DNA of 64,000 bases from Hymenopellis radicata (Eukaryota > Basidiomycota > Agaricomycetes > Agaricales > Physalacriaceae), in NCBI GenBank assembly GCA_015501595.1, contig JADNRX010000144.1, positions 1 through 64,000 of the forward strand, written 5' to 3'. Positions 1 through 11,018 of this stretch are shown here, piece after piece. Position 1 is the first letter of the stretch, and each line of letters starts with the position of its first letter. A program made the position numbers and the translations under genes. A model generated the notes under the pieces. That model saw nothing but the letters and a program-made list of their open reading frames with translations, was not told the DNA's origin and ran no database searches.

Positions 1-1149
1 ATAGCTAGGAGAGTAAACTACCAGACGATCGAACCCCAGCCCAACCATATCGCCCAATACAGAGTCCAGCCGTTCCCATACATGCTGCTCCGACTCCCAG
101 TCATCGGAGAACACATGCACATGGAGTTCGCGCATGACAAGTAGATCGACGCGCAGCCCCGCCCTCGTCCGCGCCACCACATCCTCCAGCGCCTGGATAT
201 ACCCATTAAGGTCTGCTCCGCAAGTAAGCCGTAACACGACTTTCGGCACATCATAAAATGGGAACGCCAACCTACGCAAGTCAAGGACATGGCGATGAGT
301 ATGGTCGATATCCAAAACGCGTAGCGCCCGGAAGTCGACTGAGACGTCGCAGGGATCCAGGGTAGGAGAGATGAGGAGCGCTTTAACGTTCGTTAAAGCG
401 AAGAGGTTGATAAGGAGACGATCGAAGGGAGGCGGGCAGGAGGATACGTCCAGGAGATGTAAGCTGGTGTTTACGAACGTTGTATTTCCGGTCCAGTCTG
501 TGGGAGATGACGTAGGGTTTTCGATGGTGATGGGCCATAGACAGCGAGGGATTCCAGCATGGGCATGCTCTGAAGGATGAGACGGAAGTACGCGAAGCGA
601 TGGGATGGAAATCGTCTGTAGGCGGAGATGCCTAACTCGGTCGAGATATGGATACCACCCGCAGCTACCAACGCCCAGATGATCTTCAACAGGCGAGTCA
701 GATGGCGACCCGCCGCCAAAGGTAATACTCTCCACCCTCGCGATGCAGGCATCGCTTCCACGAATGGACGTCTCGTCTTCACAGTAAGGTCCTTGACAAC
801 CAGCTCCTTAACCCACGGCTTCCTAGGGCTCTTTCGGAATATTGAGACGAATGTCAGGTAATTGGGCGGCTCGGGGGAAAGCCAGAATAGCTTGAAATCC
901 GCCTCTGGGTCCTCCTGGTATGCGTTCGGTTTGAACCACGGACGACGGCTCCATGCGAAGATATATGCGATGGAAGATGTGTTTCCGGGCGCGCGGGAAC
1001 CATGTCTTGGAGACGAGCGTACAAGCTTGTAAGGTGTCGGTACGATGGAGCCGCCAATCATCGTCATCGAGACTGGCAGACGCGATGAGGTCGATGATGA
1101 GATCGACCAGTTCCTGCGGAATACGGCACATGGAGAGAGGATACTGCAA
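1..1149 (-). pseudogene. F-box protein gene, runs off the left edge, two frameshifts
   Basis: Minus-strand gene starting at 1149. The N-terminus has an F-box pattern (IPQELVDLIIDLIA, then LVSKTWFPRARKHIF), the usual Skp1-binding motif of basidiomycete F-box proteins. Downstream, LRR-like segments can be read (KPWVKELVVKDLTV; SMPMLESLAVYG; LDVSSCPPPFDRLLINLF; ALRVLDIDHTHRHVLDLRRL; GFDRLVVYSP). Reading them needs two frame changes, near 822-828 and 529-536, both at short C runs. Such proteins normally recruit substrates to an SCF ubiquitin ligase, so the likely role is substrate adaptor; the substrate is unknown. The C-terminus lies outside the window. The frameshifts may be real decay or sequencing indels, since the sequence on either side stays protein-like. 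Confidence 0.7.
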
Positions 1150-1211
1150 GCAGAGTCAGTCGGCGGCCAATACAGGAAGGAAGGAAAACTCGCCTCAATG
1201 GCGTTGCGCAT

Positions 1212-2746
1212 TGCTGGCCAGCACGGGGATGGAAGTGGGAGAAGGACAATTGTATTCTTATGACCATTATTTGGTTCTGCGTCGTCGACTGGTCCATTGT
1301 GCGCTAATTAAGGCAAGTGTGAGTTCCCACCCTCGGATATTAGCCACGAAAAGAGGGAGTTTCACCCACCTGCGATTATTTTTTTAGCAGCGATTCGCGT
1401 AGCGCCTTGAGACAAACTCTCCCGGCCGCGACATGCAGGTGTGTATGAGATGTGATCTTGTGGGATGGTCAGACAGAAGGAAGAAACAAATTAGCACACA
1501 TTCATCAGGATAATACAGCTGTGTGTGTCGATAAATGCGTAGAGGACGTCGAGTATCCGCTACGAGTGGCAGAAAGTGCGCAGACAAAATGACAAGACTG
1601 TCGGGGCTGAGGGGTGTAACATCCATGCGCTTCGGGGCGAGACCGCGCAGAGCCAAGTAGAACATAGGGCGCCGCGTAGTCGCCGATGCCAGCTGTAACG
1701 TCGCCAGTTTCGGTGAATGTGATATTATAGCAATGCGAAAGGAATCGGTCCCAGAAGGGCAACTCACAAAGCAAGCGCGTCGGCGCGCGAAAACCGCGTC
1801 ACGTTAGATAGTATACCCATACTGTCTTTCCCAGAGATGAATGGAAGTGCCTGGTGACGATATTCTACGGTTAAAGGAGCAAGCAACCACCGAGGAACAC
1901 GTACCATCAGCATTTTTGGATGTCCGATTCGACCTGAAGGAGAAAGTCGACAAGGCCACGTCAAACACGTCAATTACTGTGGGCCGCAGAGTCCTCGCTA
2001 GTCGATAAGACCAGGCTAAGACGCTACGATGAAGCTAGTGATGATAGTAGGACGAAAAGCCGACACGTGGTCTACGGCTTTACCCGACCTAAACCTGTAC
2101 AGTGCACCTCTGTTCTCAACGTCGACGTCGCATCTGTCGTAGCCTCCTCCAACGGTCCCGAATACGCCTGGATCCGACCGCATAATCACACCTGGTTAAT
2201 TGTGCTATCATAGCATGGTGCGATTATGGAAATGCACGTTCAAAGACAAAGCAAGGCGATCTGCGCACTTTCACACTCCGGTCCTTGCTCTGCCCTGTCT
2301 GCTCTCGCGATGAATGCTCAGACTGTTCTCCTTCTGAATAAAATGGCTCGTGGCTCGACACCCAGCTCGGGAATTCTTGTCGAAGGAGACTCTGAACAGT
2401 TCAACATTTCACGAATGCCAAGTCTTCCACGAGAATGCGCAAACCGGCGCCCACACACCTGCTATAATAGCACAAACGCCTCATGTCCTCCTTTCCACGC
2501 GGTCCCGGCAAATCCGCACCCACAAACCCCGGCCCAATTTCACTGATCCTCCTCAATATCTTCACCCTCCTGCTTAATATCACATCCCCCGCTCAGGCGT
2601 CCCTCAGGTCTTTGTCTCTCGACGCGTTCAACTCTCCTAATATCACCTCGCGCCTCCTCCCCACCCGAAATACCGCTCGTGAATGGGATGTCTTTCACCA
2701 CCGCATCAGCTCTTTCTTCGTCGACTTATAAAACTTGGCCGACGAG
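1212..2746. other. Intergenic stretch without a supported gene
   Basis: Only short, unsupported reading frames are present on either strand. A minus-strand stretch near 1764-1850 ends at a GTGAGT donor-like site, but the frame that follows shows no family resemblance. The right end is the promoter side of the next gene, with a TATA-like TTATAAAAC at about 2727-2735. Confidence 0.5.
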
Positions 2747-3442
2747 ATGCACAGCTCAACCGACCTCGGCGCAATGTCCTACAGCAACCCCCTGCACCCC
2801 GCCTCCGTCCCGTCCTCATCGCAGGTCTACTCGCTCAGCGCGCCCGCCAAGTTCGCCCTCCCGAACCGCCGGCGCGTCCCGCAGAGGGCGTTCGCGCCCA
2901 AGCACGGCCCGCCGCAAAACCCCCAGCCCACGATCTACTACGACTACCCCGGCTTCCAGCACCAGGGTGTGCCCATGAAGGCGTTCGGCGCCACGGAGCC
3001 TGCTATCGTCGGCGCGAAAGACGCGGTTTTCACCAAGCTAGGCGTTACCAGGATCACATTCCACATACTGGTCAGTCCGTCTCCGTCCTATCTAATGAAC
3101 GACTTGCTTATATTTCGATCAGTGGCCCGGATATCCACATGTCGAGTGGTACCGTTCTGTGGAAGTAAACACGAAGACGGGGCCCATGACAAGGGCCCAG
3201 CTTGGTTATGTCGTCGCCGGAAACTTTATGCGGTTCATCGAGGTAAGCTCACAATCTGGATCCCATGCATTTTCCGACTCATGGACTGTTCTGCAGAAAA
3301 CTCAGTACGAATCTATCAACGCTGTGCAGAGAGACATTGGAAAGTTGGCGCTGATGGCATTCGACTCGAAAACCTTGTTATCCTGTCCGTCTGGAACACC
3401 TACGAGAACTCCTGGCAAGCTGAAATCGCGGTTGATTTATGA
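2747..3442 (+). CDS. DUF6699-like basidiomycete protein, one probable frameshift
   Basis: Three exons: 2747-3070, 3123-3242 and 3297-3442, with GT..AG introns. The central part reads GVTRITFHIL/WPGYPHVEWYRS across the first splice, then GPMTRAQLGYVVAGNFMRF. The end reads HWKVGADGIRLENLVILS and WQAEIAVDL. This layout (hydrophobic strand plus WPGYP, GP(I/M)TRAQL helix, final LVLVSLWN..WQ.. strand) resembles the uncharacterised DUF6699 family of mushroom genomes; no function is known. Exon 3 opens in the frame KTQYES but the conserved C-terminus lies in another frame, so one base is lost or gained near 3310-3345. Start: Met at 2747 or 2774. The TATA-like box only about 15 bp upstream of 2747 favours 2774. 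Confidence 0.55.
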   Translation: MHSSTDLGAMSYSNPLHPASVPSSSQVYSLSAPAKFALPNRRRVPQRAFAPKHGPPQNPQPTIYYDYPGFQHQGVPMKAFGATEPAIVGAKDAVFTKLGVTRITFHILVSPSPSYLMNDLLIFRSVARISTCRVVPFCGSKHEDGAHDKGPAWLCRRRKLYAVHRGKLTIWIPCIFRLMDCSAENSVRIYQRCAERHWKVGADGIRLENLVILSVWNTYENSWQAEIAVDL

Positions 3443-3984
3443 TCAAGTAGTACCATAGGACTCATTATATTTCTATTGCGCTTTATACATACATGGATAA
3501 CGTACGACCTACCTTGATACTTTATACTGCATCGTTCTTACTATACTAATCGTGGAAATCAGAAACTGGCGAAGATTGTACATTCAACAGTCGACGGACG
3601 TATCGATACAACATGTAATTACTCCTCGAAAGGAAGGTTGATATAAGATAACTAGTGAATCTTTTGAACGACGAAGGAACTAAGTATTCAAGACTTGGTA
3701 TTAAGGGAACAGTAGAGTACGCGACAACATGTATCCAATCCAGATAGTCATGGATATCTTCGAAACGAGTGTTGATAGCAAAATGGAAGATCCACGACGA
3801 CACGATGTCGACAGAGAAGAAGATGAGTATGAACATGTCAGAAACGTCAACAATGATAGCGATGAAAACTAGAACGGAAAGCCAAGGGGATCGCGAAAGG
3901 GTATGAGATGTCGATAGCAGGGTTGAAAACAAGAACGAATAACCAAGATAACAAAGTGAGGAAAACGTGGGAGCGAAAGGACGA
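3443..3984. other. Convergent intergenic region
   Basis: Lies between the 3' ends of the DUF6699-like gene (+) and the P450 gene (-). It is AT-rich. A 128-codon minus-strand frame (3546-3932) is hydrophobic and low in complexity, with no splice or family support. Most likely it is 3' untranslated sequence. Confidence 0.5.
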
Positions 3985-5946
3985 TCACGGTGTTCTCGGG
4001 TTGAAGATGAGCTTGCACTCCATTGCCGAGGGGAAGATGACCTGGATGTACGTGTCAGTAATGGGATTAGCGACGTGCCAAAAGGTGCTTACGAAGCTGT
4101 CCTTGATCTCCATGCTCCTCTCGTTCGTCTCCGCGGGAGCTTCAATGTTGAAGTTTCTTGCCACGGCAGCGACAACGACCTTCATCATGGCCTGCGCAAG
4201 GTTTTGGCCACCACAAACTCTAGATCCAGTTCCGAAAGGCATAAAGTGCTGGTTCATGACGGCCAAGGAGTCCGCGGATACCGCGTCATCCAGCCAGCGG
4301 TCGGGAAGGAAGGTGTCTGGAGATGGGAAGACAGCTGGGTTGCGATGCATCGACCAAGCCTGGGTGGCGACGACGGTTCCTGGGGGGAGCGCGAAGCCCA
4401 TGAGATCGAACGATTCGTTTCCGGGACCGAACTTGGAAATCGACGTGGGCACAACACGTTCAAGAAGGCTCGGGGCCGCAGAGTAAACTCGCAGACCTGA
4501 AACAGACGTCAAACCCGAGTTTAGTTGAGTGATTGTCATACGTTACTGACCTTCCTTGATAAAGGCATTTAGATACGGCAGGTTTTGAAGGACCGAGATA
4601 TCGGGAATGACACGAGGATCCACCATGATTTCGTCGAGTTCAGCATGAAGCTTCTTGGCAATATCGGGGCGGCGGCTAAGTTCCCAGAAGAAATATGACA
4701 AGGTGGTCGAAGTTGTATCAGATCCAGCGATCCTACAGATTAATTAGACGAGTGTGTCAAAGAGAATAGGCAGCTTACATGTGACCCATACATTCCGAGA
4801 TGATGTCACTGTCAGGCATGGCGTCCTTGGTCGAAGAGTAGTTGTAGTTGAGGAGACGGTGGAGCATAGGGACCTTTTCAGTCTCTTCTAGCTTGCCCGC
4901 GTTCATCTGGGCACGAGTCTGATAGACGCGTTCGCTGACAAACTAGACACGCGTTCAATAACGAAGTAAAGGAATCAAGTCAAACTAACCTCCGCCATGA
5001 TCTTGTCCGAGTCGCACATCTGACGCCAACGAGAATTGGGAATCTTGCAGATAAGATTCCATGCCCAGGTCGGTACAGCGCTTCGCTGGATGCATGTCAG
5101 TTAAGCATCTCGGGGGAATTAGATCGCCATACCAGGATGCCACGCTTCGGGAAGTCGTGGATGGCGGTTGAAAGAGGGTCTTCAGAGTTCAAAGCCCATT
5201 TGTGGACGGCGCCAAGACGGTAGCCATACGAGGTCGAGACGCCAACGTCGACCATGAGGTTACGGAAGAGGGCGAGGCATTCTAGTGGGGTCTTGCCGCC
5301 CATGTTGTCGAGGGTCTATATAATCTGTTAGGTCGATTCGCGTCAAATATGATTGTAACAACGCACGGAAACAAGCTCGAGGGTGGGGTCGTGCATCTCC
5401 GGTTGGAATTTCGCGAGATTCGCGGAACGTAGTGTGGGGCGTAGCCTTTTCGGCGCATGGAATGTGACGAATGTTGTAGAGTGGTCATCCTGTGCGAAAT
5501 GAGTCAAATAACACGCATATATGCGGTAAAATACGCACGCATGGTCGTTTTCGTTCCTAAGAGGGGTAAGTAAACTGAAAAAGGCTCGGCAACAACTACT
5601 CACGTAAGTAGACTCTTGTAGTAGGAACTCTTGTCAAACTTGTGGACAGAGTAGACGCTTCGCATAGTAGAGAGATCGTTGAAGACGACCTTGTTGGGCC
5701 GACGCGGACAACGGGGCCGTACGTCTCGAAAAGCTGCTGGATGACCTTGCACTGTTCGAGGCGCAGAACGTGTACGGTTAGCCACAGGTCGGAGACTGCA
5801 GCATACCAAGGACCGGGGATAGCGCAGAGCGGGGAAATGAAAAGGTTGTATACAATGTTAAAGGCGATATACGCGACGCCGAGCGAGACGATGACGAGCG
5901 CTGCGCTGGTGGCGAGCGCGGAGACGGTGAATTCGAGGTTGTACAT
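3985..5946 (-). CDS. Cytochrome P450 monooxygenase (two frameshifts in this sequence)
   Basis: Eight exons on the minus strand: 5946-5604, 5556-5539, 5489-5367, 5315-5133, 5085-4990, 4942-4779, 4732-4551 and 4496-3985. All have GT..AG introns of about 47-60 nt. The N-terminus has a membrane anchor (ALVIVSLGVAYIAFNIVYNL) followed by the proline hinge IPGPWYA. Family motifs: I-helix GHMIAGSDTTSTTL, ExxR as EGLRVYS, PERF-type FLPDRWL, and haem loop FMPFGTGSRVCGG with the cysteine ligand. The protein is probably ER-bound and oxidises a small molecule; subfamily and substrate cannot be assigned. Two single-base frameshifts interrupt it, near 5693-5698 (VRVGP/NKVVFND) and near 5425-5432 (GYAPHY/ANLAKFQPEM). 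Splice sites and all catalytic motifs are intact, so these may be sequencing indels. Confidence 0.9.
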
Positions 5947-6050
5947 CGCGGAGGGCGGCGGCGGCGTAGGCGGCGGTGGGGGGTGACCGGTGATGGTGGT
6001 GGCGGGAGGGAAGAAAGAGAGTGGGGCGGTCTCTGATCAGCCGCCTCCGT

Positions 6051-6058
6051 CTTTTATA
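6051..6058 (-). promoter_or_regulatory. TATA box of the P450 gene
   Basis: TATAAAAG on the minus strand, about 105 bp upstream of the P450 start codon. The sequence between is GC-rich with G and C runs. Confidence 0.5.
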
Positions 6059-7689
6059 CCGCAGAAGCTGCTGACCAAACAGCAAATCTCATGTCGAGCA
6101 GGGCAGAAGGGAGAACGCGATCGATGCTTTTTAAACTCCGCTCATTCGCCTTTTCTTTCCATTTTAGGGTTCCCCGCACACGTGATCCGCACTTCCCAAA
6201 CGCCACACACAGATGCCGTCTAATCGATAGCACCTTTCAGGAACCCTTTGCATTCTTGTCATCCAGCGTCCTTGTCTCTTGTCAGATTAGCCATGGCTCT
6301 CCGAACGCTGCTTTTGATATGCTTTACATCCGAAGCTGTCTTACTTTTTCTCCCCCGAATGCCCGGTCTAGTTCCGACCTCTCAAAGTAGACGCGGCTGT
6401 TAGCCATTCTTATTAGCAATACTCCTCTACTTGACAGTAGGGGTACCTGTGCACAAGGAACACCGGCACTCCAAATGAACAGTTTCCCAGTCCTCTTAAC
6501 ACGCAGCCCCGGAGTCGAGGTGCCACTGGCAATCCACTTACTTTCTTCGTTTAGTGCGACATGATTACTCGGATAACATCAACGTACAGGTGTTCATGTA
6601 GATTGAGTGCTTCCGACGCGAGCCTTGAACACATCATTTAATTTTGCTGTTCGCAGTTCCAACTTTACATAGGCGGGTCACTATGAGCTCCTCCCGCCTC
6701 TTCGTACAAAAAAGAAGCAACACCCGGAATTACGATTAGACTCTACCTTTAGTGTTGAAGACGTATCTACGAGAGATCTGGACCGTCAGCAATCTACTGG
6801 GACTAGCATCGTCACTACCATTCATTCCCTAGCTGTGGCGCGAGCCTTGTCCGTGTCAAGGCGGACGGACTGATGTTTAACAGAATACACTAACTAGCCA
6901 CAAGCGCGAAATATCCGGAGGTGCGATTCAACAGGACCTCACAAGTTCATTATTATGGACTTTAAAACATGTCGCACCAGTGGCTTGTTCGCGATCGGCA
7001 GCCGTTATTATACACGGGCCCATGTTTCTATCACGGCGTAAGCCCTACCTCCAGAGAACGTAACAATACAACCTTCTATCCGTAACACGAGGGGATACTG
7101 GGCGATCGCTCACGTCAAGGCGGAAACCATGAGGCAAACTAATCTTTCACTTCAGGATACACATACGCCCGAGGCGGTTCACTCCTCGTTGCTCCACCCT
7201 CGGAAATGATACTATCAATACGCCTCGAGATGACCTCAGGTCCTCTAACCTCGCGTGGCACCGTGCCTGTCGGCCAACGGCTTTCATCATGATCCCGTCC
7301 TCCGACAATTGTGATCCTCAGGACATCGGACGCGGAAGTTTGACCTAGTAACGCGCTTTGGGATCCACTGAACGATGGTGAAATAATAACAACGCAGTTC
7401 ACCCTTGTTGCTATCCAATGTAGTCCGTCAATGGAATATCCAGTAAAGAAGCTTGATGGCGCACTGTTTTGGGATGCATCTGAGCGCGCGCTGCTTACGA
7501 CGTTTCCGTTCTTGGTATCGGCATCTTACCACCTTCTGGTGCCGGACTATACGACACCAGAAGTCTGCGGATTCATATCTGCCTCCACACTCACCTCATT
7601 GATCGTCGGTAATGCATCCTCCGGCTCGTTACACGGGCTCGGTGTGCAAGGCTTCGAGGTAGACAGTTGCCGGATCCAAAGCCGTTGCT

Positions 7690-7789
7690 CATGACTTCAA
7701 GCTAGACAGCTGCCGCATCCAAGGAGACAATAAGAAGAGAAGACGAACTACATATTTAATCGTTCATGACTTCAAGCTAGACAGTTGCC
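7690..7789 (+). repeat. 25-bp direct repeat, two copies
   Basis: CATGACTTCAAGCTAGACAG plus (C/T)TGCC occurs at 7690-7714 and 7765-7789, 75 bp apart with one mismatch. A partial third copy (AGACAGTTGCC) lies near 7660. It does not resemble the other repeats in the window. Confidence 0.7.
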
Positions 7790-8531
7790 CAGGAAGAAAA
7801 GAAGAGCTGTCGATGTGCCTAGTCGTAGTAGTAATCGCAATCAGAATTGATGCACCCTGATAGGGATCTGCAGCGTTCGAGACTGGCCTTTGGCGTGGTA
7901 CTCAAAAATAGGCCCAACCAAGTCTGCGTGGCCGAAGAATGCGCTTGGCGTAGCGGTTAACGAGCGCGTCATGGTTAAAGATAAAGCAGCATCGGCATAT
8001 TCCGTGTCCGTCCCTGTTATGATGACTCATCGCCGCTGGTTCGACTTTCCTTCCATCTCATCAGACCTCTCCTCGTCTGTTAATTGTCACCGCTGGTTCC
8101 AGTACTCTCGGATCCCACGACGGCTACCACGTCCCACTCTCACCTCACTCTTGATAAGCCAGTATCAATTTCGCTTTCCAATTGTATGGATACCAACTTG
8201 AACTCCAACAGAGAAGAGAAGTTGTGATATCCGCCTCCGCCAAACAAGTGACTAAGGACAAAGTGCCTCAACAAGTCAACAGGCTGGATCACGGTACCGC
8301 GACAGAAGGCTTCCGATTTCTTGCGTGCACCTCCCATGACTGTCAGCGAACGAACTCGTACCCAGGAACGACAAGTACGCATCGTGTTCTATATTCAGCG
8401 CTCCTCCGAGTCATAATTTCATTAAGAAGCAGAGCGTACAGTCAAGGTACCCAACCTCGGAACCTGGCCCGACCCCAGGCACGAACAAACCGAGATCAGT
8501 CATCATGCAGCGTCCACGCGGCTTGGGCGAG

Positions 8532-8540
8532 TATAAAAAA
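8532..8540 (+). promoter_or_regulatory. TATA box of GH16 copy A
   Basis: TATAAAAAA, 64 bp upstream of the GH16 start codon at 8596. At the matching place in copy B (about 58510) the sequence is TGTAAAAAG, so the box is mutated there. Confidence 0.6.
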
Positions 8541-8595
8541 GTTTCCCGCGTGTCCGGCCTAGAAGCGCCGCACATCCTTGTTTCTCACCGCCATC

Positions 8596-10085
8596 ATGAC
8601 TCGGGCCCATCTGCCAGTTCTGCTCGCCCTCCTGGACATATCCTACGCGCTATACGCACCCGTCCGCGAATACGCCGGAAAAAGCTTCTTCGATGGATGG
8701 GACTTTCCTGGGACCATAGATAATACTACTTGGGGTATGTCAATTCGTACACTTCGGAACTCACTGTCAACTATTCGTACTTGTATAGGGAACGTAACAT
8801 TCGTGGACCACGCAACTGCGACATCGGATCAGCTCGCTTTCGTGAATACTGCCGGGAACGCAGTTCTGCGCGTAGACAATGTCAGCGTGGTCTCTACCAA
8901 CGCACTAGGGCTGGCGTATCGTAATTCCGTGAGTCGTGTTCGCGCGAAGCAGAGGAGAAGGGTTTACGAAGATCCTCATTATAGGTCAAAATCAAAACAC
9001 AAGACGTGTACCCTCTTGGAAGTTTGATCACCGCTGACATTACACACATGCCCTTTGGTTGTTCGGTATGTCGTACTTTTCTGGTGCGACGTATGTCCTC
9101 ACCACCTACTAGGTCTGGCCTTCTTTCTGGACTTTAGGCGGTACCGACGACGAATGGCCCATGTACGGCGAGATCGACATAATCGAAGGCGTAAACCAAA
9201 TGACGAGCAACCAAATGGCGCTACACACCAATATCTCGACCTGCGTGCAGTCCGCTGATGCTAAGCAGCTTGGCAGTACGGTGAACGCCGGGTGCGCAGA
9301 CGAGGCCGGCACAGTGGGATGTCGCGTCACCGAGACGAAGCCCGACAGCTTCGGCACTGGATTCAATCAGGCTGGGGGCGGCGTCTTCGCGCTGCAGTTT
9401 GATGTATCGGGGGCATTCATATGGTTCTGGAGTGTAAGCTGCTCCCGCACCAATTGCGCTCTGACGGTTCGCTGATGGACTAGACAGCGCGCGAACATAC
9501 CAGCTTCTATCACAGGCGCCACATCGACGTCCACGATGGACACGGCGGACTGGGGCCTCCCTTCTGCTTCGTACCCGGCGACAGGCTGTAACCTCGAGGC
9601 GATCTTTAAACCCCAGAAGCTAATCCTAGATATCACCCTTTGCGGTAACTGGTTCGTGTCTAACCCTTCGGCCGTGATAGTCCTTTGTAACACTTCTTAG
9701 GGCCGGTGTACCTTCCTTGTTCAGCTCATCATGTACTGGCGAATGTGTAAGTCGTCTCCTTGCTTCTAGGATTCGCTTTTAATTCGTTGTATAGGTCCCA
9801 GATTGGGTACTGGGTGCAGGCAGCGGCAAGTACGACGATGCGTTCTTCGAGATCGCCTATGTCAGGACGTACACTGCTTCCAACGCGACCTCTACTGCCT
9901 CAAGCGGAAAGACAGCGACAGCGACAGAGACCTCCTCGGGCACGTTAACGAGGACAGAGACTTCATCGTCGACTGCTTCCGGATCTTCCTCTTCTGATAC
10001 AAACGCTGCTCCTCCGGCTTCGTCTAGTTCAAGGACCCTACTATTCCTCACTCCATTCGCGTTGATTGTTTTCCTCATGCTGTGA
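8596..10085 (+). CDS. GH16 endo-beta-1,3(4)-glucanase, GPI-anchored, copy A
   Basis: Multi-exon gene (starts 8596; later exons begin near 8790, 8984, 9112, 9488, 9700 and 9796) with GT..AG introns. A signal peptide (MTRAHLPVLLALLDISYA) leads into a GH16 fold: FFDGWDFPGTIDNTTWG, then VWPSFWTLGGTDDEWPMYGE. The catalytic motif is EIDIIEG (nucleophile E, acid/base E). CGNW and DDAFFEIAYVRTY close the domain. A Ser/Thr-rich tail (SGKTATATETSSGT) and a hydrophobic end (LLFLTPFALIVFLML) point to a GPI anchor, so the enzyme probably works at the cell wall, trimming beta-1,3- or mixed-linkage glucan. All splice junctions keep the frame, so this copy appears intact. It is transcribed convergently with the kinase gene downstream. 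Confidence 0.9.
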
Positions 10086-11018
10086 TACGATACCACCTTT
10101 CATTCTTGTGATATTCGGACTATTCTGTTATTTCCAATGTATGTATGATACCCTAGACGAGCTACGTATACGTACTATTCTACGCCACTGTCAACGCACC
10201 GCCGATCATTGATAGAATTCCTGTCAATGCGTATGAGGACACCAGTTTAACTTGCCGGCGTAAATGTGCGATTAGTCAAAGTACAAACACCGCTCAGTCG
10301 GAGACTGTAACTAAGTGATGGATGTGATGGATTGACATTCTGCAACGCCACATCAGCGACGTGTGTCAGTCAGACACCAGACCTGTCAACCAGACTACTA
10401 CGAAGCAGAATATCTCATTGTCGAGTCGCTTGAGCCTGGCGAACAATGCCGTTGGCATCTAATGCGCCAGAGACCGAACCTACATCCCAGAGTTCCCGAC
10501 ATGCAGTCCACACAGAAAATCGCAGAAGGCCGTCCTAGCAGAAGATGGGAGAAGATGGGTCAATAGGTGGCCAAATCAGAAATTAACGCCACCACAGCTT
10601 GTCATGAATTTGTGAGGTGTTTCATACTAGAATAAAATGGCCTAACCCGAAATCATCAAGTCCCCGGGTATGGGCCAGCAGATATGTTTCGAAGCGGGCT
10701 AGGACTCGGAGTTTATCCAATCGCGTAGCGGAGAGAATGACAGCGAGCACTCATGATCATGAGCGCCGCTATGAAAGCAAGGTCAGGATCAACTCAGGTC
10801 ACATGTCAGTCGTTCATAATGCTGGCCGCATTCGTCCAGTCTTCCTCTAACACTCAAGTGAACCCGAAGTACTCGCATTTCTCTTGCGGCAAGGCGCTTG
10901 CCTGCATTATAACACGCGGCACACATGATGATGTCCCAGGATCTGGCTTCGCAGGTAATAAATCTCGATGAGGAACACTAGATACTGTATTCCCTGAAGA
11001 AGTAAAGAGGTATTAAAG
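10086..11018. other. Convergent spacer between GH16 and kinase, copy A
   Basis: The first 380 bp match copy B (60115-60480). From about 10480 to 10965 the sequence is unique to copy A. It has no supported gene; the frames at 10363-10566 and 10617-10971 look random. It may be an insertion in A or a deletion in B. Confidence 0.5.

Larger units (their letters stand above)
5947..8019. other. Gene-free stretch upstream of the P450 gene
   Basis: After the P450 promoter there are about 2 kb without a reading frame that shows family resemblance or consistent splice sites. It holds a short direct repeat at 7690-7789. Its right end borders the segmental duplication. Candidate frames at 7139-7402 (-) and 7431-7694 (+) look random. 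Confidence 0.5.

Noticed and set aside
18..290. 90-codon minus-strand frame rich in Trp and Met
   Set aside because: The neighbouring frame reads LRRLAFPFYDVPKVVLRLTC and continues the F-box gene, so this is a shadow.
3546..3932. 128-codon hydrophobic minus-strand frame
   Set aside because: AT-rich 3' flank composition, no start context, no splice sites, no family pattern.
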